This document shows, in pieces, positions 46,003-58,000 of a DNA stretch of 64,000 nt. Origin of the DNA: Ectocarpus siliculosus (lineage: Eukaryota > Sar > Phaeophyceae > Ectocarpales > Ectocarpaceae); assembly GCA_000310025.1 (NCBI GenBank), contig FN649733.1:4237640-4301639 (forward strand). Direction: 5' to 3'. Below the pieces are notes generated by a model. The model saw only the letters and a program-made list of their open reading frames with translations. It was not told where the DNA came from and made no database searches. Both the position numbers and the translations under genes were made by a program. Numbering within the stretch: position 1 is the stretch's first letter; every line of letters begins with the position of its first letter.

Positions 46003-49000
46003 ATGCCGACGGAGAATGATTATGGAGCCGATGACAGCCAGAAGGGGACATGTAGGGATCACCTAGTCTTCTTCGTGAATGGGGCAAAGCAGGTGGTCAA
46101 AGATGCCCAGCCTCAGACAACATTGCTGCAACATCTCCGGGCGGTCGGCCTGACCGGGTGAGGCTGCAGCGCGAAGTAAGTGTCGGTGTACCGTTGTGAA
46201 GAATCTCGACGCGACAGTTAGTTGCAGTTTTGAGGAGGCCAGACATGAGAGGCGCAACGGCCATCGCATGTCGTCTTTCAGCTAGCCCTGTGATGTCCCT
46301 TCGACGTGCCACGCTGCACGATCATTCTGCCGCAAGCAGGACCAAGCTTGGATGTGGGGAGGGTGGATGCGGGGCATGCACCGTGATGGTGTCTTCCTTC
46401 GACTCGGAAAAGAAGCAGATCACGCACGCCGCAGTGAACGCCTGCCTGGCGCCCATGGTGGGTGCCTTTGCCTGCCGGAAACGTTCACGCTACAGAGTAT
46501 TGTGCCCTCTCTCTCCTTCAAATTGCGAATGGTACATGAAGACTGCAGCAGCACCGCGCAGCATCTACGGCACCAAATATGTATTGCGTGCTCTTGCCCG
46601 CGGACATATTTTTGCGTGCTCCTGCCCGGTAATCAATCGTCTTGTGTTTTGCTCTGTTTCTGTGATGCGATGGTTGGTGCTGCATGGCAGTGTATGTTTC
46701 CCTGCGTGCAGAGGCGAGAATACCTCCGACTACTGCACCTAGGTACATGTACTGTAGAGGGATGGAACAACAAACGAAGGGATAAAGGTGCTCCAGCTTG
46801 ACCTAAATAGTATATATTTGTACCCGTGTGAGGGCACGAACCCTTCCGACAAGCATGCGGGTGGTATATATGTTTGAGATGGATATATATATATATATAT
46901 GCTCTTGTCCTGGTTGCGTTGTTTTCCGGAGGCTTTATCTGAAGTAGTGCACCGGTTGGTACACTCGCTCTCCATCCCTCCCTACAACGCGCGTGTGGTA
47001 AACCCCGTTTCGAGTTTTCGGGATCTTATTTATTTTTATTTATTTTCTATGCGTGAACCCTGTCTTTTTTTTTGTCTGTATCTTGACGTAAGTTCCTTGA
47101 ACATCCACGTCCCGGAATTTGAGTTGACTATTGGTATTTTTTATTTATTTCGTAATATGACCCAACGAATCCATCTCTCTCTATCTTGAGGCCTACTTTA
47201 GTAGTTGTTGTTGTTGTTTTGGTTGGTGTTGTCTTGACAGTAAAAAGTGTTCTGCTCTCTCTGCCCAGTAGTACCTCCTTCAGTCCTTACTGGCTACCAC
47301 TTGACCACTTGATACGGTCGATTCCCGTGGTCACAGGCTAACTTATCCTGAAAAGATATACATCTACTCTATTTAATCAGTATTGAAGATTGGTCCGGAA
47401 ATAACGTCGATACCAATTTTTCTTCGATATTCGGAAAAAGGCTCGATAAGGCTGTTTTGGGGGTTGTTTTCTGTTTTCGGAGCAAGCAGGAGAGTAAAAA
47501 AAGATACCTCCCCACAACAGGCGGGTTTCTGTGATGAATCTTCTGCATTTATTTCCGTTCAGTCAAGTGTTGTCGACCTCTCCTGGGACAGGAAAAATGG
47601 GCACCCCGGGCGAAATTGATAACCGAACCTCCTTGTTTTTGATGTGTCGGGGGCCCCCAATGGGCCAGTATCGAGGGTATCGAATACCGATATCTCGATA
47701 CCGAAACTGATTCGTATCGAGAATATCGGCGTGGAAACCGGCGATACCGATACCGCGTATCGCTGACTATTTTCGAAATTGAATCGAAACTTGATACCCA
47801 ATCTCCAACCCTGTATTGTATTTAGTGGACTCGAAGGATCCGCAAAAAGATGAAGCAACAAAAGAGAGGCAGATCATCTGGAGCCCTCCGCTCCCCTCTA
47901 CGTGCTATAGTGAGGTGAAAATATGACTGGGAGTCAACATCACGGGCGTCCCCTGGTTCGACCATGCTTGGTGCCCGTTCGTATGCAGAGTGCCGTGGAG
48001 GTGTTCCGTGTTGGGTTCTCGCCGGTCAGGCCGGATCTGAAAACACACGATCCAGGCGGTCTTTCTCCCACTAAAAACAAGGTTGGGTCTTGTTGCCGCT
48101 GTGTTCCACCCAAAATCGAAAATCGAAAGTGCCACCCTGATTGGACATTGTTGCGCCGCCAAAAGGTCATCGATGCAAGCATGACAAACTCAATAACGAT
48201 ACAAGTGTTAATCGAAATCGAAAATCGAAAGCGTAACGGAAACATCAAAGTTGCTTGCCGGCTGCTTGCAGACTCGCTGACAGTCAGAGATGCCTTCATT
48301 TCGCTACTCATCTGCTCCTGCTGAAGCCACCTACAGACCGCTTTGCGATGCAAACTATGTACCATATACATTTCGTTGGCAAAAAGCTGGCACCCAGCCG
48401 AGCACAGCATACTTTCGTTGAGCGAGATCTGCTTTAAATTGACAGAGAGAATCATCGACGACGTGAAAAGGTGTCTTTGGCAACGGCATCATTTTCGGCT
48501 TTCCTGCATCTCTCTCTGAAAAGATTTCTACCCATCCCCTTCGACTGCTCTGGTTGCACAGTAATGCCATACTGGTACTTTTTTATGAACGTTTGCAAAT
48601 GTGATGACGTCATGAAAATCGAATGGGTAGCCCCTCCTTGATTGTATGCGTATATACATTTTCTAAACGAGTCGAGAGCGTGGTGTATGTCGTTTAGGGA
48701 CTTGCTACCTGAAACATCGCTGCTGTTGGCGACTGACCACGCGTATAAATGGGTAAGATTGCCTTTGCTGTTCCGAAAGGCGATGTGCTCGCAAAAAAAT
48801 GCGGAAAAGGATGTTGAATATTATGAAGGCGAGAGGGTGTCCCGGGAGTATTTGTGCTGTTGTTGGTATCTTGTTGAGAATCGAACGAAGGAGGTGGTGA
48901 CAGCTAATTTCCGTCGTGTCATTGTTTCGTAATATGCGAGTGCAGTGCTCTGTGGACTGGTGCCATGTGACGACAGTGGAGGGCGTGGGCACGATGCGTC

Positions 49001-52000
49001 AAGGGCTGCACCCGGTCCAGAAGCGGATCGCCGAGATGCACGGCAGCCAGTGTGGCTTCTGTACCCCAGGTGACGGTGATTGCTGCTGCTACAATACCGT
49101 TGTTACCGTCCTGTTACTGCTGTTGTTTGGATTTCAGTAACTCTTTGGCTTTTACCCAGGACTTGCGCACCTCCTGAAAACCCAAACGCTCGAAGCAATC
49201 GATGGTGTTATTTTCTCGGTACTGCTGTCTCGTCGCTTACATTTTTCTCCTTGGTTTTATCTTGCATTCGTCGCTCCATGTTTGTTTGTTGAGTGCTGGT
49301 GGATGTCCTATTTATCATGATGGCACACACGTGTCGGGAATATCGGCATCTCGATCACAGATGTAACATTCTGGTTCTAGTTGTCGTCCCGTACACATGC
49401 ATAGGCGCCATCCGCAACTGACTGTCATGATTTTTTGACAGGGGGGGGATGGCAGCTAAGGTCTGAAAAATTTATGGCATACTACCCCGAACATGTAAAT
49501 AGTGGATTCACATATAAATTTATTGTTCTACTGTTTTTCACCGGATTTCAACTCATTTTTCGATTTTTCACTAAGGAAAATCGCAAAACGCAAAGCCCGG
49601 GGATGGTCCTGACACATCCCGGCTTTTGAAAACATTGTCAGATTGATATGAGAATTTCAGGTCTGGGAAGCCTTTCGGGTGGGCATGACGAATCCGTGGT
49701 CGTTTGTTTTCAACGCCATGTTGTTTTTTTGATACAGTTTCATATGTATTTAACTGCATGGCCCAACTTCGCCTGCACTCATGTTTGAGCCCGCGCGCAC
49801 CTCAGTTTTTGTCTGATCAACTTTCTGAGTGGCCCTACCCCCCCTAAATCGCCCAAGCGGAATCGATTGCCGAGGTGTACATAAAAGCACATCCGTCGGG
49901 AATACTGCCAGAAATATTTTTGAAGGGGTTCCCGAGCCAATTTGTTGTTGTACTTTTTTAAGTGCTCCTCGGGTGGTTCTGAAAGCGATAAAAAAAACGG
50001 TTTTGGAAAATCTCTTTTTTTTCGGCTGCGCCGGGCCCATGCTCATCGGTTGCGGATGGCGCCCATAAGAGGCCGAACTGCAGGTTATTTAGGATTGTGG
50101 TTATCGTTTTTCAAGACTCCAACAACAGAAATAGGAAGAACATGCCGAGACACTGAAACACTCAAGATATAACTTGGACGCCGGTGCGTGTGTCATGGTG
50201 CCCGGGCATCTGCGTTGCACTGGGATCCACAGAGTCTCTCATGCCCATTTTTTGAATACATCGCCAGGAATCGTCATGGCCCTGTATGCCCTCCTTCGCT
50301 CCAACCCTGCGGCCACCGCTGCGGAGATCGAGGATGGATTGGACGGTAATCTCTGCCGTTGCACAGGTATAAAGGCATTGAATGCCTACTAGTTAGTGGA
50401 TCATCTTTAGAGAGTGGTTTGCGATGATCCGAGACGTGTACATTTTCTTTCCATCGCACTGGCGTTTCGGTGGGTATCCCCGGTTCGTCCTGTTGCTGTT
50501 TGTGACGGTTTAGACGTTTTGCACAGCAGGTGCCCAGCAGCATCTTGTTGCTGCACTGAGGACCATTCGCGTTTGTTCATCAGGTGCAATGTAGGGTTTA
50601 GCACATATGTGCCGTTCGTATAGGCAAGACGGGCATTCGCGGCGATCAACGTGCTCCTCCTCGTCGTACGCCTCGGAATCCTCTATCAGCCCCATTGGCG
50701 ATTGGTGCATTCCCATCTCCGTCGAAAACCAGTGGGCGCGCAAGGTGGTGCGAACCCTCGCTTGCTTTATTCCCCGCGGGGACGACGCCCCTCTCAAGGA
50801 AGACAGCTGATCCCCCTGCTGTAGTGTCTGTTCGGGGATCGAGGGCATTCGTTGCTTCTGCATGGGCCGCCTTAACCGCAGTACCAGTGAATGCTCTTGT
50901 CGAAAGCTGGAAGGCATCGCACATGATTGTTCTCATTCTGGCCATCTCCGCCATTTGTCGACGTAATGCTATAATCGGTCGTTACCTACGTGCAAGGGTG
51001 TTGTGGGCTGGTAATTGTGAGGGAGGGTTTTTTTCTGCGCCATTGGGGCCGTCCTCGATGAAAATGACAGACCGTAGCTGGCGCCGCATACATATAGATT
51101 TGACTTTTTTTCTCCTTTTGATCACGTGTTGTAATCATCGCTGGAAGCTGCCTCCTATCGATCGGCAGGGCTCCGATCCGGGGCCATACTGATGGGCATG
51201 TCGTTCGCGATGCACGCCCCCATTTGTTTTTTTCGCGACAGTGGTTCAGCGATTGCGGCTCCCGAAGCGCGCTGTATCTGGTGGTTCGTCAGTGTGTCTG
51301 TTGATGTTGGTCAGCTGTTTTTCTACAGTCATGTGGAGCCTGGACGGGCAATGCGGTTCTGGTGCAAGGCGGTGGTGGGGCTGACCAGACACGCTGCCCG
51401 TACCGTGCAATTTATGGCCTACTGTTATGAATCGTAGAATCGAAAAGCTTCCAGCGTAGGAAGGAAAACTGTTCCTGTGTTCGTGTTCTTGCTGGCGCGA
51501 GACGTCTTGCGCGGCCTTGCACAGAGCCATGTCGCCTTGCCCGCCCACACAGTCACGGTCACATGTCGGCACCCCACGCATATGCCATGTGTCCTAATAC
51601 GCGGGGCATTCGGTCTTGGAAGTGCGTTCCCGATCGCCGGCTCTTCTGCCCTGTCGCACGCATGGCGCAAAGCATATTCCGCCTCTTGAACAATACAAGT
51701 ATTTACTTCTTCGTGTTTTGAAGGTGATCGACTGACCATGGACGCGACGTTCCACTTGTTCTCCGTGTAAATCCACTCCTTACCCTACGATGGAAATTAT
51801 GGATTGCGTTTGAAGGCTATCGGCCTATTCTGGACGCCGCCAAAAGCCTCGGCGTGGACGGCGGAAGGCGTGCCGGGTGCTGCCGTGGGGATAGCGGCGG
51901 GTGCCCTTGCTTGGAGTCCAAGGTGGGTTACGGCAGCAGCCACGAGGTTGCACACGCTGCTGTCTTTGTATATACACTTTTCTCATTGCTGTGTACCTAT

Positions 52001-55000
52001 GTTTCTTTGATTGGGTGTCGAAATTGACCCAAGCACTCGGACCTGGACACCAGTCGACGACTATCTAAAGCTGGGTGGACTGGAGCTATCTGCCCACTAA
52101 CCTTAGTATTTCTTGGGCCATTTGTTGAGGACAAACACATGGGTTGTCGAGATGCTGGCAGCGGCAGACGGTGCGTGCATTTTGATGTTAGGGCAATCAG
52201 ACCCGCCTTCTCCAATGGGTTCTGGTTCCGTATTTGTTTCTTCCTGATCTGGAACTGGCGTTCGGCAGCTGATTACTTCAATAAGAGTTTCCCTCGCCCA
52301 GACTGCTTCCGTCGCTCCGGATTGTTTTCGTGATTGTCCCTTCCCCATGACATGTATGTGTGCCTTATCAGCTCGATGTTGGCCCGCACACACCCTCCCC
52401 GCCCGCCGCTACCCTTGTTTGGGTCGGTTGTGACACGGTCTTCGTCTTCCCGTACCACCTTGGCCTGAACCCACAAGCGCCTGTGCCGGCTGCTTGCTAG
52501 GGTTAATGGTGTAAACTACACCCCATGCCTCGCCTCGTTGGTGCCCGTGGCGGGATATGCTGCTTTCACCACCAATGCTGATCCCCTCGTCTTTACACAG
52601 GCAGAGACCGCGAGCACGTCCGAGAACGACAACGACAATGATACCACTACTGTCGTCGACGACCAAGACAAGGACCAAGTGCTCTCCGAGACGTCCTCCA
52701 TTCTGTCCACCGCTGCCACCGACGGATCGGCGGTCCCTCCCAGCGGCCCTCTTTCTGTTTCCGCATCTGGTGACGACGAAACCGCCGAAAATGAGATCGC
52801 TAAAGTGGTCGGCGGTGGCCGCGGCGGCGGCAGTCGTTGCTCCGAAAAGAGGGAATGCACCATCAGCAGGGCGAGAGACTCGAGGTACGGCAGTAGTTTC
52901 CTCCTAGACCCACGTGTTCCCACAGCGTGGGACGCGGAAGGCAGTTGATTCGAACCGAATTTTCGCCATCTACGTACGAAAACATATATCTTGTCGTACG
53001 AAAAGGAATATTTGCATCTTGTCGGACGACAAGGAAATTCGCATTCGGCGGGGAGCCCGCAGAATGAGTTCGCTTGGGTTTCTCCCCCCGTGTAACATGT
53101 TTGCACGCTGTCAGGTTTGGGTAATCGTTCCGTGTGTTTTTCCACGGTTGGCTGGGATACCGGGCGTATCGATGCCACTGCAGTGGAAGTGAGAAAGTCG
53201 GCCAAAGAAGACTTTCCAATTCCGCGTAACGCATGAACCTGTTTGTGTTTGCTTGTGGGTCCCTGTGCTCTGGTGGGTAGTGATTTGTTTACCACCCTTG
53301 AGAACCAACACCTCGGCCTGCCAATGCTTCCAGGTACAGCACGAGGTACACGGATGTAAGCGAGCCGATATTCCCGGCGGAGCTGATGCTCAAGACACCG
53401 TCTGCCGTGTCCATCGTGGGAGACAGTGTCACTTGGCACTGTCCGACGTCCCTTTCAGAGCTGCTTCGGCTCAAGGCCGAATACCCCAAGGCCAGGATCG
53501 TTGCTGGGAACACGAGGGTAATGCTGACAGGACAACATCGGATTGACTCGATTTGCCCGGATTGCGTCTTCTCTGTTGCCGTGGCGGTTTTCGTGATTGT
53601 CTCTTTTTAGGGTCTTTGAGTTTGCGTGGTGTTTTGCGACGTGGTGGTGGCCGACTGCGACCCATAGAAACGAGCGGGTATAATCTTGATATTCCAATTC
53701 ACCTTGAAAACGATTAGGCCTTGGCATTGCAATTCAGAAGCAGTCCCTGTATAAGCCCACATAAATGAGGCCGGTTGCCCTATTCAAATGCCTTGACACG
53801 GATGGATTATGATGTGGTGTCATACATACTGATGTCAATAGTGCTGGTGCCCGGTACAAGGCAGGCTGAATCGCTTGGTACTACGCGTCGTTGTTGAGGA
53901 ACCTCTACTGTAGCTCCTGTGGGCAACCTCCCAGTCTTGACTTGTCGACAACTGTGGGCAAGCCCATCATGAAGGGGCGGCACGTCTTCGCGTGTGTTTT
54001 TGGTTAACTCTTGCGCGACTTTCCGTACGTGGTTTGGTCGGCTGCTTGCGTTGCCCTTGTCGTTGGGGTTGGGAAGATGTCATGTGTCTGTTGAATGTTG
54101 GCTGGTGCACGTTTGGGAAACACACAACTCGAAACCGGACTGATTTTCTCGGTGTTTTGAATGCTTCATTTCTAGAGCCTTTTTTTGATTGGTGCACGTG
54201 TGTCTCTGCACGGCGAGCCAGCGCGAGATCTTGGTGCGTGAGAAGAGCACTGGCATGGTAGTTTCTTAGGTCGCTACGCTTACGTTAGGTTTACAGAAGC
54301 AACAACAAAACCGTCACCGGCGACGACAACGACACTGACGACACGCGATTGTGCCAAAACGCGATTTTTTGTCCAGGTTGGCATCGAGGTGAAGTTCAAA
54401 GGCATGCACTACCCGGTGCTTATCTCCCCCGCCCGCGTGCCCGAGCTACACGCCATCACGCAAGGGAGTTCCGACGACGGAGGCGTCTCTATCGGCGGGG
54501 CCGCTTCCCTGTCTTCCGTGGAGCACGCTCTCGCCGAGATTGACGGTAGGAAGAGGGGAGCAGGAGGCGGGAACGGAGGGGCAGCCGGCGCGTGCGTGGA
54601 CATGTTGAGGTGGTTTGCTTCGACGCAGATCAGGAACGTGGCTTGTCTGGCGGGTAAGAAGGGAGCATTTGTCGTGGTGTGGGCGTGGTTTGAGATGTTG
54701 GTCTGGTCATGGCGATCATTCTAATATCGTTGGGTTGGTTATGGTGTTAGAGATGGAGGGGGTGGGTGGGATGGTGATGATGGCACATCAGCGCGCCATA
54801 AACGCACCTCCAACATCACGACACGCGATACGATCCGGACACCTGTGGGTATCCGGATTAGCGGTTGCGTTGATTTTCTTGGGACCCCTTCTCCCTGTTT
54901 GATTTTAACTATATAATAACACATTACCCTTTTTGGGAAATGAAGTAGCCTGCGACCGCGAAAGGTGCCGACTCAGTGGGACCAGTATGAATATCTTGAA

Positions 55001-58000
55001 GGTACGGAACAGACACGGGGACGGATTTATTGATGTAAAGACACCCCAAACTTCTGCAGGAAATCTGGCGACGGCCAGCCCAACCTCGGATATGAACCCG
55101 CTCCTAGCCGCGTGCGGTGCGGACGTCGTCCTCCAATCGATAAGGGGCGGGGAGCGCCGCGTCAAGGTCCGCGATTTCTTTGGTGGGTGAGTTGACGATC
55201 GTCGTTGTGCTCGTTCTTTTTGTAGGCGGTGGTGTTTGCTGCTGCAGCTCTGTTGGGTGGTGTTCGTGACCGTCGTGATCCAGACCCGTCGTTCCCCTTG
55301 CGCCGCTATTCCTTGCGTGCGCGTGCTGTTGGTACTAATGTTGGTCTTGGCTGTAGGCGCTGCTACTGTGGTTGGTGGTTACCGTTTACCTCGTTGAGGT
55401 ACCATCTGGTGTCGATTGTGAGGTGGATGCCAAATCTGGTCGTCCCTGCCTGCCGATTTCAGCCGACACACACGCACATCCCGGGCGCCCCTATGTACCT
55501 AGGTACCGCAAGGTTGCGATGGAGGAAGACGAAGTGATTGTGGCTGTGTTTCTCCCCAACGCCGCTTCGAAGAAAGAGGATGGTGGCCAATCGCCCCCCC
55601 CGTCGACGTTCGAGTTCATTCGACCGTTCAAACAGGTACGTGGCGTGTGTCCGTGCACGTATTACTGTAGTCGTATTTGTGAAGAGATGCATGGTTTCAG
55701 GCTCGTGAATCAAGGCTCGCTATCAAGACCGGATGCAAGAAGTGACTCCAATTGGTGGTGGAACAGTTCATCTGCATGTGGAGTTGTGATTGTCTGCTTC
55801 ATCTGCCTGTGGATCGATTGTGAATTATCTATGTAGCGGTGGAGGGGTTCGGGATGACGCATGTTGCCTGACCTCCGTCGGCACAAGCAAAATGGGATGT
55901 GTTGCAGACAGGCCAGGCGTGGGACCTACCAAAATTCATTTCGGTAGCGTGCGAATCAGCGACAACGACTTGAATTCTAGGTTTGCGGGCGGCGCTTCAA
56001 AGGTGGATGTCGCGTCGTCGGTACTCTGTATCCGAATCCAGCAATAGCGCAAGCCGGCGTTCGAACCACAGTCAACGCACCTCGGGTACCGTGCAGCAAG
56101 GAGACAGCAAGAGTGAAATCACTGGGGCGTACTGTGAAGTCGTGTCAGTTGTGAGTGTCCGCAGAGCGAGGCGGATTCATTCAATTCCATAGTGCGCGTG
56201 ATGTGCTATACTCCCTCTGACCGGGATTATAAGGCCGGTTCAGACATTCGGGAAATTTAGGCCGGTTCGTAGTGTAGGTGGTTGGAAGATCGTTTTGTTG
56301 GACTTGTGTTTTTGCATGATGTTCGGATAGCATAGGCGCCTGTATTGGGAGAACAAAAACGGGGAAATATTTGTATCATCCCGGGCGACGATCTCAAGCG
56401 GTAATTGTCAGTATGGAAACATTGTGTGTTTTTTCTCCCGTACGGTCCCCAAACAGATTTGCTCTTGATTATTGTTTTGCTTAGATTAACCCGCACTATT
56501 CAATTGTTGGCGTTTGTCAATATTCTTAACCGTGAGAAAGACGTCAGGGTGTGGCGAAAATGAGACACTTGAAAGAAAAAGAAAAAATAACCGGAAGAAT
56601 ATGTTTTAAAACAATGAGTGGGGATCGAAGTTATGACCGTGTGCTTCCGAAGTCTTCGAGGTGATCCGCCTTTCCTCCGAACCTGCCTTACATTCGCGGT
56701 CAGGGGGACAATTGTACATTGGATTTTAGCTATGAATACAATGCGCGTCTTCTCCGTTGTCGACATTTACGGCACTAAAATTTCGGCACCCAAACGTCTT
56801 CTAGAGAGGGAGTAAGCGCTTGGTTGCGTGAACCTGAGAGTGAATTGTCGCTTTTGCCTGTATGGCACAGGAGAGTGAAACATCGCTGTTTCACACATAA
56901 GGAATTCTAGACAAATGTTTACTCGCTTAAGCCCTGCACTTTTTCCCGCAGGCTCGAAGGCGAGAGGACGACATTTCCATCGTTACCGGCGGCATACGTC
57001 TGATGCTAGAGCCACGAGGAGGCAAGTGGATCGTGATGGACACGTCCATGTGCTTCGGGGGGATGGCACCAACGACCGTTGCTGCCCCCCTCACCGAGGT
57101 ATGTATTTTGGTGATTTCGTCGTCTGGTCATGGTTGTTCCCTTGTCCTGTAACCGTTGTTGGTGGCCGTTGTGTCCACGTTACAAAACGTTCCAAATTGT
57201 TGTCGGTACCTTCCAACGTCCGTCCAAGTGACGTGAATGTCTTCCATAGTCACGCGCCAAGTACCTCCAAAAGGTGCACACTTCGTCGAGAAATAAATAA
57301 TTGGGAAAATCGGTTGCCTCACACATTGCACAGGCCGATTACAGAAGTGACGTGCTCCGGAGGGAATGGCGCTTCAGGTAGGACATCTATGGGAAGAATA
57401 TTCAGTTCATTTTGGAGGAACACGACATGACAATATGTTCCTGCCGTTGCGTCCTAATGTTATTCTCCAGGTGTACCTTGTGGGCAACGAGTGGTCGGCG
57501 GAGACCATGGGTGAAGCGTACGAGCTCCTAGCGCAGGACATGCCCCTTTCCTCCAGCGCACCAGGTAACATTAATACGTTTCTAGTTTTTCCTGCGGGCG
57601 GCACCGATGCCTGGCAACTTCCTTTCGCTCAGCGCTGTGGTGCCACCAGCGTGAGAGCAGGTTCACGTGCTCATATCCAGTCGTGGGTTGGTTTACTCTC
57701 GCGTTGTTGGTTTCAGAATCTGTCTAGTACTTCGTAAGAAAAATCAACCAATCACGACGGTTTCCGACTCTCAGGAAGGCAGTTAATGTTCGTTAGTCGG
57801 TTGGTATTGTTGTCTCATATCTTGAGCTCCCTATCTCCCAAAGGATTTGTGGCGGGGGTGTGAGTGCCCGTGGGTTAGTGTCCCATTTAACCCTGGTACG
57901 TTTTCTGGGCAAGGAACGGGACTCCCCCAATTTGTCGATGGGTCAATGAGTACAGAATCGGCCCAATTTATAATTAAAAAATGTAGGGGAGAATCAGGCT

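Noticed and set aside
52516-53439. 307-codon minus-strand open frame, the longest in the window
   Set aside because: It lies antisense to exons 6-7 of XDH copy 2, and the same region in copy 1 is broken into pieces. It follows from the codon composition of the sense exons.
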